Part shown: in pieces, positions 44,093-55,843 of the stretch | How positions within the stretch are numbered: the first letter of the stretch is position 1 | Layout: each line of letters starts with the position of its first letter | Assembly (NCBI GenBank): GCA_030267965.1 | Contig: BRYA01000273.1 | Coordinates: forward strand, 35,819-99,818 | DNA length: 64,000 nt | DNA from: Triparma columacea | Taxonomy: Eukaryota; Sar; Bolidophyceae; Parmales; Triparmaceae | Direction of reading: 5' to 3' | Program-made: the position numbers and the translations under genes | The notes under the pieces: generated by a model | The model's input: only the letters and a program-made list of their open reading frames with translations | What the model was told of the DNA's origin: nothing | Database searches by the model: none

Positions 44093-45385
44093 TTAGTACT
44101 CCATCAACTTGCCTCCCCACCCAATTTGCGTTATCGGATGTGTGACGAAGCATTCTCCCAAAATAGGAATCTCCACCATGCCGTCCCCCCTCTCCCTATA
44201 CTCTTTCATCATCTCCTCAACATCCGGAAAAGGGGTAACCTTAACCTCCCTCCCCTCCTCTCCTTTAATCCCGAACACGCTCGTCATCAAGCTCGCAGCG
44301 TGCCTCCCAATCCCGTGGCTCGCCGTTAACCCTGTGCTCCTAATGGAAGCAACGGAGAGAAAGTTCCGTAGGGCGTCGACGTGGAACTGGTAGTCGCGCT
44401 CGGTAGTGGCAGGTCGGAGTCCAGCGTATGATCCCGCGATCTCTGCTTTCCCTAATTCCGGAACACACTTTATGCCAGTGTCCTTGAGCATGGTTAGAGT
44501 GGCGGCGTCGGTGGTCGCGGCCTCGCGCTCCTCGACGTCCTCCGCAGTCGGGCCAGCGACGACGTTACCGTAAAGGGAAGAAAAGACGAACACGCCCTTG
44601 GTGCGGGAGGTGGGGATGGGTTGGAGGGGACGGGTGAGAAGGGATGTCTTCTTGAACACCGTGTACTGGCCCTTTCGGGGCTTGTTGGCGAAGGGGGCGG
44701 GCGACGAAGAGAGGAGGGAAAACGTAGAGTCCCCGTGATTACCAGTTGCTGAGATTACGTATGTGGCGGTTATCACCTCCCCCGCAGAAGAAGTCAGAGT
44801 CCAGGCCTCTCCGTCAAAGGAAGCCCCCTTCACCCTCCAGTTCTTCTTGATTACTGCCCCGTTTTCTACTGCATGTGACGCATAGGAGATAGGTATTAGC
44901 CACGGATCTACCACGACCTCATTCTTTATGTGCAATGCAGCCCTGATGGACTTGTTAATGTTGGGCTCCAATGCTAGGGCCTCCTCGACCGTGAGGATCT
45001 CGTCGTCGCAGTCCCCCGCCATCAAGCTGTGTTCCAGAATTCCCTCAAGCCTACCCTCCTCGCCCTCCCCCCAGTCGCAGACTAGCGACCCCACGGGCCT
45101 TGAGGGGAGGTTGAACACTTTGTTGTGGTGCCTCATGAGGGATATGGAATCACGCACTAGTGCTCTCTCCAGAGAAAATAGCGGCGCGTCAACCCCAGTA
45201 CAAGCTATACCGCTGTTATGTCCAGAAGCATGTGCCACTAAGTGTTTCTCAGCCTCGACAAGAAGGATGGATTGGCTGGCTATTTTTGTAATGCATGTTA
45301 ATTGCTTTAAAATAGCTAGTCCGACTACACCTCCACCAATTATTACTATTTCATGATGCATGGTTGTTGATGATAGCGGTGGCAT
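44093..45385 (-). CDS. FAD-dependent oxidoreductase, DAO superfamily (GlpA/L2HGDH-like)
   Basis: Single exon; ATG 45385 gives 430 aa, and ATG 45361 (MHHEIVIIGGG) is an alternative that starts right at the FAD fold. The Rossmann motif is IIGGGVVGLA, then ASGHNSGIACTGVDAP near the flavin, YVISATGNHGD, GNVVAGPTAED and the C-terminal FAD contact IRSTGLTASHGIGRHAA. This arrangement matches glycerol-3-phosphate dehydrogenase (GlpA)-like and L-2-hydroxyglutarate dehydrogenase-like proteins. The substrate cannot be decided. No clear signal peptide is present; a short mitochondrial presequence is possible. Convergent with the plastid protein gene and 63 bp from the divergent DUF3754 gene. Confidence 0.83.
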   Translation of the reverse strand: MPPLSSTTMHHEIVIIGGGVVGLAILKQLTCITKIASQSILLVEAEKHLVAHASGHNSGIACTGVDAPLFSLERALVRDSISLMRHHNKVFNLPSRPVGSLVCDWGEGEEGRLEGILEHSLMAGDCDDEILTVEEALALEPNINKSIRAALHIKNEVVVDPWLIPISYASHAVENGAVIKKNWRVKGASFDGEAWTLTSSAGEVITATYVISATGNHGDSTFSLLSSSPAPFANKPRKGQYTVFKKTSLLTRPLQPIPTSRTKGVFVFSSLYGNVVAGPTAEDVEEREAATTDAATLTMLKDTGIKCVPELGKAEIAGSYAGLRPATTERDYQFHVDALRNFLSVASIRSTGLTASHGIGRHAASLMTSVFGIKGEEGREVKVTPFPDVEEMMKEYRERGDGMVEIPILGECFVTHPITQIGWGGKLMEY

Positions 45386-45448
45386 TATTCAATATTTTGC
45401 CTTTCCATTTTTGGCTACTATTTCCATTTTCCCTGAGTATCATTAAAG

Positions 45449-47678
45449 ATGCGAGCAGTTCTCCTACTGCTTGCCATTCGAACTTTACCAGAGGCGTACT
45501 CTCCAATTTTCAATAATAATATCCGTCGTCTGCCACAATCATCAAAATTAATCCTCGCTTCGAGATCTCCTTCTTTGCATGGAGCCGATGGAGGTGAACC
45601 TGATGGAGACGAACCATTTCAGCAGGTGCAAGCGCTCCTATCTGTCCCACCAGATAATAACATTGCAGGATTGAAGTTGCCAGAATCGTCAATCGTATAC
45701 TTGAAACGATTTCGACTTTTGTATCTTGCCATGGCTGATAAAGTGAGGGAATCTAGGTGAGTGACGAAGTGAAGCGAGAATCTAACGCAGTTAAAATATC
45801 GACTAACAATCTAACCTGCGCCCCCGCGCCCCCTTCAGAATAACAAACCCTGGTTCCAACTCTGAATCCCTCATCCCTCCGAAGTCTAAAAATGAGGAGG
45901 ATATATTCACCGACTGTCGGCAAAGCCTTGCCACGGCCGGTTACGTAGAGGTGACGGACCGCGACCTCCAGCTTTGCGAGGCTTTGAATGCCGGGTACCT
46001 CCTGAGGTTGTCGTTGGCTCCGGACCTCAAAAACCTCGACAAAACCATGCGCAAAGAGTTCATGGGCGATGACTCCCCCGGAGCCTCCTTGTTATCCGGC
46101 AAGGTAGTGATGTTTCGACGGGGTTATGGCACGGAGATAACCGAGAACAGACGCCTCATAATACCTAAGCTGGACTACCTGCAGGCGTCGCTGGTACAGA
46201 GGAACGCTGCTGTCGTTTCGGATAAGCTGGCTGACATTCAGGTGAGAATAGGCGGGAGGAAAAAGGTGACGATAGTAGCACAACGTAAGCAACAACAACG
46301 CTCACATTGTCTTCCGGTCGTTGCTTCGCTCCTCCTTCGCAGGGCAAGGTGGACGATTACATCATGGGTGAATTTGCCAAGAAGCTACTGAACTCCTCGT
46401 CAGTTGAGAACGACAACCTCCTCGAGAAGCGCCCCGAAGAATTTGACGATGGCGAAGTTACTACTGGCTCTAAGCTGTTTGCGGCGTCCCTCACCAAAAA
46501 ATTCAAGGAAAGTTCCGCCGTGGACACTGCCAGGAGGGTATTAGAGAACAATGTGAACAAGGCCTCGTCCAAGAAGGCGAAGCCAATCTCGCTCAAGAGG
46601 TATGGCAGCGGGGCCAATCAGCTCTCTGTTGACCCCTCCCGCGCCTTGAACCCTTTCCTCTACACCCCTGACTCCTCCGATGATAACCCGACAAACAAAA
46701 AATCCGACTTTGTGATCCCACGTGTTTCCATTTCCGATGTCGTCGACCTCTTCAGCCCCGGGGGCCGAAGGCGTCTCGTAGCAGCGCTCTTCAGCAAGTC
46801 CAAGCTCGTCGAACCTACCTACCAGGAGCTTATAGTAATCCACCGGCCAGTCGTCCCTCCCCCTTCCCCCCCTCCCTTCTATAAGAGAATCCCCAACTTT
46901 ATCTACAACCTCGCGGAGATCTTCAACATCGACCAAAAGCTCCCGGCCCGCTGGGAATCCCCGCCCCCCGAGATCCAGCAGGCCCAGATGAAGGTCTTCA
47001 CCGATGTTCCTTGCTCCAACGTCCTCGCCTGCCTCCCAAAGTCCAAGCTTGTGCTGAGGCCAGCCGACGCGCTGAGGTTGGACTTGATAAGCGCGCTAAC
47101 GGGGCTCGCCGTTCTCGCAACGCTCAGGTGAGGACAGTGGAAGCAGTACGTGGGTGGGCGGTAGGCCTTGGCGAAAGGATTTCTAACCCTCTCCCCCCCC
47201 TCCTGCCTGCAGATTCGATAACCCTAAATTCGACATAATCGCAATCGTCTCCGTTTCCATATGGGCCTTGAGGCTCCTCTTTCGGTACAGTAACAGCCTC
47301 GCCAGGTACGACCTCCTGGTGAACAAATTTCTGACGAGCAAGATTGCCAACAAGGGAATGCAGAAGGTGAGACGGACAGGGGAATACGAGATGGGCACAG
47401 AGGAAGAGAACGCTGATTCAATCGTGCCCTCGCCTCGCTCCTTTTCACGGCAGGTCCACGAGTATCTCCTGAACCAGGCTGCGCTCACTAAGGCCTCCCT
47501 TGCAGCCTACATATACGACTGGCTCATCGAGGACAGTGATGTGGACGACCGCTACCTGAACAAAGGGTTGACACTGCTACAGGAGCTCAACATCGTCAAC
47601 CAGCAACGGAAGAATTTTGTCAGTAACGCAACGGTCGTGGATGAGGAGCTCAGGCAGCGGTGGCTTGAATTATTTTGA
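45449..47678 (+). CDS. DUF3754 (TMEM143-like) membrane protein
   Basis: Exons 45449..45756, 45839..46241, 46343..47127, 47213..47366 and 47454..47678 join in frame to 624 aa. A signal-like N-terminus (MRAVLLLLAI) is followed by FRLLYLAMADKV. MFRRGYGTEITENRRLIIPKLDYLQ, the block VFTDVPCSNVLACLPKSKLVLRPADALRLD and the two hydrophobic segments after it, then YDLLVNKFLTSKIANKG are features of DUF3754 proteins, which are found in plastids and mitochondria. The last exon covers a soluble C-terminal tail. Biochemical function is unknown for the family. Intron 3 ends CGCTCCTCCTTCGCAG, one of the shared intron-end motifs. Confidence 0.78.
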
Positions 47679-47785
47679 TTATCAAGGAGGGGTATATATA
47701 ACGTTTTTGTTTTTGATATGTAAGGGAAAACCTTTCTAAAGAATAAGGACACACATTTATTCACTGTTACAACACAAAATCCCAA

Positions 47786-48583
47786 TTACACCTTCTTCCT
47801 CGTAACCCGCCTCCGCAACAAACTCTCAGTCTGCTCGATTTTGCTCGTGTCCCTGTTCGAGTCATAAAAGATCTCGACCCAGGCGTCCTTGTTGTAGTAC
47901 AGGGGGGAGCCGAGCTTTATCGTGGACCGGAGGTTTGCGACGTAGTAAATAGATGCGACGATCTTGTGTGCGATGGAGAGGGGGGCAAAGTAGGGGAGCT
48001 CCCATAGAGTGACAATGGTGGTATCGTCGTGCATCTCCGTCACCCTGTAGCCGCCAATAAACATAGTGAACGCTATGTAGAATGGGTGGATAAGCAGCAC
48101 GCCGGTGAACTGCTTGGCGAGAACTCCAAGCAAACCCACACGGAACAGGTAAGTGTCACCCATCATTAAGAAGAGGACAAGGAAGGTGGAAATTTGGACG
48201 ACCAGCTGCAGCCCGAACATGAGGACCAGGATGTTCTTACTATTCTCTGATGTATCGCCTTTGACAAAGTCGTCAAACTCAACCTGGAAGGTGGGAGGGT
48301 GGGTATGGGAAGGTTGAGGATGGGGAGGGATGAGAAACAACACAAGCACAAATGGATGAGGTTCATCGACAACGGTTTGCATGGCGGGAATCCCCCCCCC
48401 CTCCCCCTCCTCCCTCCCCCCCTCCCCCCCCCACTTTCTCTAGCCCATGAAACCCCCCCCCGACCCCTCCTCGAAATTTAAACTCACACTTGAATTCAAT
48501 CCCATGTCACTCAGGAGCAACAAAATCATAAGGCAGATCTTCACCAAGAACACCCTGTGAGACCCACGCTCCTGGCGGTCCAT
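47786..48583 (-). CDS. TMEM138: Transmembrane protein 138 (ciliary transition-zone protein)
   Basis: Exons 48583..48488 and 48283..47786 (phase 0) give 197 aa. Four hydrophobic segments are present. The join rebuilds LNSS-VEFDDFVKGDTSE, equivalent to the animal YDLFVNSFSE region, and the C-terminus ANLRSTIKLGSPLYYNKDAW matches animal RTAVRLGDPHFYQDSLW. TMEM138 is a Joubert-syndrome gene needed at the ciliary transition zone. With CFAP91 it supports a flagellated life stage. The region downstream of the first exon contains a long C-rich intron segment (48385-48470). Convergent with the DUF3754 gene. Confidence 0.85.
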
Positions 48584-48919
48584 CGCCTGATCATGAATTA
48601 TTGAATTGGTGGTGAAGGGAGCAGAGGGCGAGGAGGTTGGGGTGGGGGAGGGGGTTATTTGGGGTAAATACGAAACACCGGACTACATCCTTTCACTCTA
48701 ATAGCTTCCCCTCCTCCTTTCTCACCTCATTCGCCATTGCAACGTTCTTATTCGGTCACGGGCTCCAACTGTGAGGTTTTGAAATCCTTTTTCTTGGACT
48801 TGGGCCCCAAGCCCCAAGCGAACCAAGCTCAAACTTCCCTCCCTTTGGTCTCCCCCCCCTGCTGCTAGTTCTTGAATCTTCAACACGGGCAACCTCAACG
48901 GCCACGCCGGGGACGGTGT
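48584..48919. other. Divergent intergenic region
   Basis: About 335 bp between TMEM138 and the coiled-coil gene. Nothing beyond a G-rich/C-rich asymmetry was recognised; it would hold both promoters. Confidence 0.45.
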
Positions 48920-51900
48920 ATGGATTCCCAAGGACCGGCGCCCTCGAGCTTTACCACTTCCCTTCACCCTCCCCCAACCTCCCCCCTAGGCTCGTCGAGC
49001 TCCTCTACCAGTAGTGAATCAACCCTGGACGAATACCCCGCGTCGAAGGAGCTACAAACGAAGCTCTCGAGTGTGACTTCGGCGGTGTCGAGGTTGGAGG
49101 GTTCAATATTGAAAAGCCAGAGGGTCCTGGATAGTTTGGATCGTGAGGATGAGGGGGGAAGGAAGGTGGAAGATGGTGCAACAGGTGAGGCAGAGGGCAG
49201 AGGCATTATAGAGTGTTTCTCCATCGAAGCCCCCCCCCCCCCCCTACATACACACGCGCGCATGGCCTCCTTTCTCCGGCTCAACCTCCCCTCCCCTCCC
49301 CCCCCCCCCCGCCAGAAGCACAAGCAGCCAGTGTTGCTGCCAAGCAGAGGAATTTTACCCCTTTCAAGAAGGGGCAGTTACATCATAATACGCGACACTC
49401 TGCCGGAGTCGAAGACGAAAGCCTGAACCAGAGCAACAGCACGCAGGATGGTGACATGGAATCGGAGAGGAGCTTCATGATCACTCCAGAAAATAAAAAG
49501 TCGGACTCGTCAACATCCACTGACAAGCATACTCCCTACAGGAAGAGGACAGAAACCCCGAGGTTGGACTCGCTCCTCCTGAACCTCTCTTCCGTGAAGA
49601 AGCAGAAGAAACCGAAGAAGAAAGAGCAGCAGCAGCGGCAGCAGCAGCAGCAGCAGCCAAAGTCGGGCAAGGTCGCGAGATCCTCCCCTTCGAGGGCAGC
49701 AACGCAAAGCTCCCCCTCAAAGGCATCTTCCGCCCCCGCCCCCGCTCAGAGTGATAGACTCAGGGCGGAACTTCGGATCGCAGCGTCCACCAACTCCGAC
49801 CTTCAGCAAAAGTTGCTGGAGATGTCTTCGGCTGCAACCGATGCATCTAGGAAACAAGTCCAGGCGGAGCAGCAGGTCCGCCAGCTAGAGGGCGAGCTGA
49901 GGGAGGCAAGGAGCGGGTACGAGGAAAGCAAGCGAGCAATTTACGAAGAGGTGGAGGAGCTGAAGAGAGAGCTCAACGAACTCGTGGGCAAGATGGAAAA
50001 GGATAATAGAAAGCAGGGCAAAGCGCTAGCCAAGAAGGAGAGAAGAATTGCCATTCTCGAGGAGAACCTCGAGGAGATGACGGGCGCAATGGAATACGCT
50101 GACCAGCAAGTGAACATCCTCACCAATCAACTCACGCATTCCAAGTCCCACGTGGCAACCCTTACCGCAAAGGTCGAGAGCCTCCAAAGCCAGCAGCTCA
50201 TGTACGGGAGCGGATACCAGCAGCAGCAACAGAACCAATTCAACGTGTCGCAGCTCTCCGCTTCCATACAGGAAGTTCAGAGATTGACGGGGGAGATGAA
50301 CGGACTCAAGAACAGCCTGGCTCAGGTGAGGCAACAGCTGGCTGAGGCCACGAGTAAGGACTCGGCGCAGCAGGCCCATATCCAGCAACAGCAATCGGTT
50401 ATTGGCGACCTCAATGGTAGGGTCAGCGAGCTGCAGAGCCAGAAGATGGACCTCAATGCCACCCTGTCAACCCTTAGGCATGAGCACAGGGAGACGACCA
50501 ACACGCTGAGGGTGACAGTGACAAAGTGCGAGGACTTAAGGTCAGAGAAGCACCACCTGAAGCTCGAACTGAGCACGGCGAAGTCGAAGCTGAACGACGT
50601 TGTCACCAAGGCTTCCATGATTGCAGAAAGGGAGAAAATTCAATCCGGGGAGCTCTCCGGTCTCAAGGAGAGGGAGCGTACCCTGAAGAAGGAAATCACG
50701 GGCCTCGAGGCGGCCGCGAAGGAGAAAGAGAGGGAGGTCAGCTTGGTGGAGAGCAAGCTCAAGGCATGTGCCGGGGAGGTTGCAGAGCTCGCCGAGGCCT
50801 GCGAGAAGCTCGAGAAGGCGGCCAAGAAGCTTGAGAAAGATTTGGCGGAGGTCAAAGAGGAACTGGAAAAAGAAAAGACAGACAAGGACAGGATCATTTG
50901 CCTGAGGAACGAGGAGAATAGGCGCTTCGGGGAGGCAATGGGGTACTTCAAGCAAAATCTCAGGGAGATCTCCGAGAGCCAGCACCAGCAGGCCGTGGTC
51001 AGCAACGCCTTTGGGCTAGAGAGCCACGAACTGCGGCAGCAGATTGCGTGGCTGCAGCAGGAGAAAGCGTCCATGAGGGACAAGATGGAAGGTCTCGAGC
51101 ACGACGCAGAAGAGCTGAGGAGGAACCCCATGTCTCCGGTGATTATCGAGAGGAGAAATGGCTACAGGACCCCCCAAAAAAATAGCGGGTTCGCAATGGG
51201 AAGCGTGCTAGACACCCCTCCCTCGGCCTCGAAGGTGATTGGACACCTCGAGCAGACTGTCGCCAAGCTGCAGCAGAAGATAGGGGACATGGAGAAATCC
51301 GAAGAAGCCATGGAGTCAGAAAAGTCCAAAATCGCAAATGAGAAGGAGGAGACCGAGGGAAAGGATAAGTTAATCTTCGAGCTTAGGGCAACGATTGCAA
51401 GGATGGAGGTCGAGATGGAGGGCTCTGACATTCACGGGTTGAGCCACGGAAGTGGAGGAGGCAGAGTCGTGAGGAGTGCGGGGGCCTCCCCCGTCATGAT
51501 GCTTCCGGCGCATGTTTCCCCTCCTTCAGTTGGGTTGAGAGAGGGAGTCGTGGCCAACGAAATGCTTGCCAAGAGGGTGAGGGAGCTGGAGGGGGAACTT
51601 AGGGCAGCAATGGAGGAACGACGTCACGAGGGGGGGAAGGATGAGGAGATGGGGAGGGATTGTAACGTTGACGACCTGGATTCAAGAATCGGCGAGCTTC
51701 AGTGCACCATCAAAGCGCAGAGGAAGAAGCTGGAGGAGGAGCAAAAGAGGCACATGAAGCAGCTGGAGGACATCGAAGTGAAGAGGAAAGAAGAGTTCAC
51801 GACTATGGAGGGGTTCCACAAGGAGGACGCGAGGAGACTCGAGGACGCCAAGAGCGCAGCCGAGAATGAGAGGAAGCTCCAGGCGGAAAGCTACAACAGG

Positions 51901-53646
51901 CAACAAGAGAAGCTCGTTACCATGAGCATGGAATTGGGAACCGCCAGGGGCACCCTTGAGGCGCTAAGGAGCGAGCGGGACGGTCTGAGGAAGGAACTTG
52001 AGATCGTCAAGGTTGGGTACGAGAAACAGATTGGCCAGTACATCGGCCGGGTGGAGGAGATAAGGAGGGAAGAGGATAGGGGACGAGGGGACGAAGGGGG
52101 GGGGGGTGCAACGACAGCCCTTCTCCAGGTAAAGCTAGAAATGCTTCAGCAAGAGAGGTCATTCGGAGAGAAGAGGCTAGAGGAGGAGAGACTGAGGGCA
52201 GAGAGGCTCGAGAGGAAGTGCGACAAGCTAGATGAGGAACTCAAGGGCGCAAGGGAGGAGGCCGAGAGGAGGATCAAGAAGGCAACCTCCAGCGTCAAGG
52301 ATGCAAGACAGGCAGCTCAGGCCGCGGTCAAGATGGCCGAGGACGGGAGTATAGAGGGTGCAAGGTTGAGGAATGAGGTGGACATTGCCAGAAGGGAGTT
52401 GGAGGCCACCAAGAGCGAAGCAGAGGGGTTGAGGGAGGAGCTGAGGAAAGTTGTGGAGGTGGGACCGAACATGAAGGATGCTGGAGTGGGAACAGTCCTC
52501 GTCGACGAATTTGACAGCACTGTTGACGTGAAGACGCTGGGAAACCTCATGGACGAGATCGGGAACCTGAGAAGGGAACTTGCCATGGCAAAGGCGTCAA
52601 AGGAGAGCGCAAATAGGAACCTGGCCAGCACCCAGACGAGACTCCAGGCAAGTCTAATGATCGAGGGAGGGGGCAGGGGTAACGTTGCCAAAAAGCTCGA
52701 GAAGACGATTGAGGAATTGGAAGCGCAGGTTGCGAACAAGGCGAGTGAGGCCGCCGAGGCGCTGGAGAAATGGAGGAGCAGCGAGGAGAAGCTGAGGGCA
52801 ATGACAGCGAGGGCGGAGAGGTTGGAGGAGGGTGTCACAGAAGGGGATGGAAGGCTCAAGATGATGACGGCGAGGGTGGAGAGCCTGGAGGACGAGCTCA
52901 AGGGTAGGGAAAAGGGTAAGGTAGGGGTGGTAGGAGGGGGCGGCGAGTTGGAGGCCGAACGCGTCGCACTTAAGGCAGAAAAGAAGACCTTCCTCTCGCT
53001 GCAGAAGGAGCTCACACAAGAGGCACAGAAGAACAGTCTTGAAATGGCAGAAAAGATTGGGAAAGAAGTCACCCTGCTGCGAAAGGCCAGGGAGGAGTTC
53101 AAAGCGAAGGAAGCGAGGAACAGGAAGAGGAGAGACGACCAGGTGGAGAGGTTGAGGCAAGAGTACGAGGAAAAGCTTGAAAACTTCAAGGCGGCGACAA
53201 AAATTATGGAACAGGAGGAGACTGGGAGGATGGAAGTGGAAATGCTTGGGGGGGAGCTTGGCGAGGTGGAGGTGGAGGTCGATGAGGTGGAGGAGGGAGA
53301 AGAGGGCGAGGGGCGGGAGGGGGGGGGAGAAAATGAAATGGAGGCAGAATTTATGAGGGCGAGCCTCAAGGGACAACAGAGCTTGGTCGAGCTCGCAAGG
53401 ATGGAGGCGAATGACCTTGTGGAGACCTTCGCAGCAACTCTCGTCAGACAGGGACAAGGAGCGGGGGCCGAGAGAAGGGGGGGGAGGGGGGCGAGGGATA
53501 TGGAAGGAGGGGAGGAGGACGGAGGGGAAGAAGGCGAACACTTTGGACAAATCGTAAATGAACTCAGAGAAGAGTTAAGAATCCAGGAGTCAATCGAGAG
53601 CAGACTCAGGAAGAGCTACGGCAGCGGGAGCAGGGGCAAGGTGTAA
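48920..53646 (+). CDS. Long coiled-coil protein, 1531 aa
   Basis: Exons 48920..49184 and 49316..53646 (phase 1; acceptor after a long C tract) join to 1531 aa. ATG 48920 is the first in-frame ATG of exon 1. The N-terminus is Ser/Pro-rich with a basic Gln-rich patch. From about residue 260 the protein is almost continuous coiled coil with heptad Leu/Ile spacing, broken at about 715 by a Ser/Pro segment (NGYRTPQKNSGF) that could be a phosphorylation hinge. The C-terminal third is highly charged and ends in a Gly/Arg-rich tail. No motor, GRIP, PACT or CH domain was recognised. Golgin, centrosomal or nuclear-envelope scaffolds are possible, with no means to choose. The opposite-strand open frames here are shadows. 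Confidence 0.8.
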
Positions 53647-53712
53647 CGAGTGTGCCAAGAACGAAATAAATGTTGCATTAATGAAGATGTGACGGCCCTT
53701 CCTTTGAAAGAA

Positions 53713-53719
53713 ATATAAA
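53713..53719 (+). promoter_or_regulatory. TATA-like box of the EF-hand gene
   Basis: ATATAAAG lies about 50 bp before ATG 53769 in a 122-bp gap, at the same spacing as the TATA-like element before the gene at 572. Confidence 0.35.
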
Positions 53720-53768
53720 GTCAGAACAGAGGATTCAGAGAGAGGAAACTAACAACGTCTTGGAAGAG

Positions 53769-55706
53769 ATGGACCCAGGCAGGTTTAACAAACCGTTTGG
53801 CACCACCCATCCAACTACACGCTCACTCACCCGCCCGTACTCGACATTGCCCCTACCGCAACTTCACCGGTTGGTAAGTGCCCAAAGAGATAGAAAATAG
53901 AAACCCTTGTCTCCCCTGGTCTAACTCGATTAAAACCTCAAAAAACAGGATGGTGAGCGTCTGCCTAAGGAAGAGAGAGGCGCCTACAGCTCCACTATAA
54001 ATAGGTTTCCTAACATCCATAAGATGAAGCGCACGCGTCCTACATTTGAAATGAAGGCCAAGGCGAAGCTATGTAGGATGGTCAACCCTCCCTCTGAAGA
54101 CGCAGGGCCGTGGTACTGTCCGCAACAATACCGGAAATTAATGAGCAAGAGGCAGCTCAGCGCGATTAGAAACATGTTCGAGCAGATGTCCAACACTTTG
54201 AAGGAGGAGCATGCAGAGTTTGTAAAGAGGAAGGCGGCGAGGATGGAGAGGTGGGTAGTGACGGGAAAGGGGAAGGGAGAGCAAATCAGGGGCTGCATTA
54301 CATGAACTCGCAACCTAATACTTACCCCCCCCTCCCTCCCCCCTCCCCACCAACCCAGGGCGAGGATCCGAAGAGAAATGATGGAGGATGCGAGCTTCAT
54401 GGACTCGGTCAGTTTGACGAGCTCCCAGGCTGCCGACCAAAATAAGAACATAACCACCAACTGGGATGACGACGATGACGACGACGACACTGATATTGAT
54501 ACTGACTACGGAGCTACAACAGTAGCCAGTGAGAGCCTGGTTGCAGACAGCGAGCTCAACGACGACGAGACCTTCCTCTCTCAGAAAACTTCGAAGTCTG
54601 CAAAGTCCGAATCTACCGCCCCTCTCCTCGTCTTTGACTTTATTTTAAAACCCCCTCTGCCTCCCTGCTGCATCTCCGAGGCCTGCCTTGCCTACGATAT
54701 AACCCACTTGACGCCAACGGAGATACCCTACTGGATACAGGAGAGCTGGGACAAGGCCGAGGCAGAGAAGCTCGCCGGTCTTTACGGGGGCTCCGGGGGA
54801 GGGGCGGCGGCGAAAGCGGCTGCGGAAAGCGATGAAGAGGAAGACGAAGGCGATAACATTGATTTTGACAAGGAGCTCGATTTCGGACCGAACAAAATGA
54901 GCACGAGGTACCTCCCCAAGCTTCTAGAGGCCTGCGGAGAGGACATGACCTCCAAGGAGACCAAGAGACTGGCCAAACACCTCGACACTGACAAGAGCGG
55001 TGGAATCACCTTCCTTTCCTTTATTGCCTGGATGTACAGGCTGAAGCTCTCAAGGAAGAACTGGGGAGGGAGAATATGCATCACTGACGACGCCCCCCTC
55101 CCGCGCTGCTGCTCAAACCCCGCGTGCAAGGCCCACCTCGAGAGGCCGACGGCGGCCGACGACGATGAAGAGGAGGAGAAGCAGCACCACATAATGTGGA
55201 GCGTTTTTGCGAGGCATGACGACGACGGCAGCGGGGAGCTAAGCATGGACGAAGTTCGGGCAATAATGGAGGACCACAATATCGAATACGATGAGCACAA
55301 GCTCGTCACTACTTTTGATAAGTACGACCTCGACCACTCTCACATGTTGGAGTTCGAGGAGTTCTGCAGTTTGATGGACGACCTCGACGCCAAAAATCAA
55401 ATCGTTCAGAAGAGGAAAGACGCTTACGCTCTTCCTGAGCACATGCAGGGTTGGTTCGGCCCGGTAAAGCTAGAAGACTTCAAGACACAATTTGGAATGT
55501 TCGATGACAACGGTGACGGCACCGTGGACGGCAACGAGCTGAGGGCGGTCCTGCGGGCCCTCGGGACGGAACTCAGCCACGATCAGGTGGCAGAACTCAT
55601 AGAAACCATCGACAGTGACAAGAGCGGGGTCATTGAATTTCCAGAGTTTGTTACGCTTATGAGGAAGATTGAGAGGGGCGAGGTTGACGTTGGGGACAGC
55701 GGGTGA
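53769..55706 (+). CDS. Multi-EF-hand calcium-binding protein (possibly continues into the UBC gene)
   Basis: Exons 53769..53873, 53949..54250 and from 54359. If it ends at TGA 55706 it has 584 aa. The N-terminus is basic, then comes a poly-Asp stretch, a Cys-bearing region (PPCCISEACLAYD) and about five EF-hand loops: DTDKSGGITFLSF, DDDGSGELSMDE, DKYDLDHSHMLEF, DDNGDGTVDGNE and DSDKSGVIEFPEF. At least three have full sets of oxygen ligands, so calcium binding is likely. The stop codon is part of a GTGAGG donor-like sequence (55703), and skipping to the acceptor at 55827 keeps the frame into a UBC domain. I list that as a separate gene and discuss the fusion in findings. Confidence 0.82.
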
Positions 55707-55843
55707 GGAGGGCGAGTGAAGCGAAATGCGAAGCGAAGAATCGAGGATACAAACATATATTAAGATCACTGAAGACAACTATGCAGCCACTCACTCACCC
55801 TGACCCCCCTCCCACCCCACTTTTCAGTCTCGCCCAGGCAGTC

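Noticed and set aside
52317..53369. 350-aa minus-strand frame opposite the coiled-coil gene
   Set aside because: Ser/Leu-rich mirror image of Glu/Lys-rich coiled coil.
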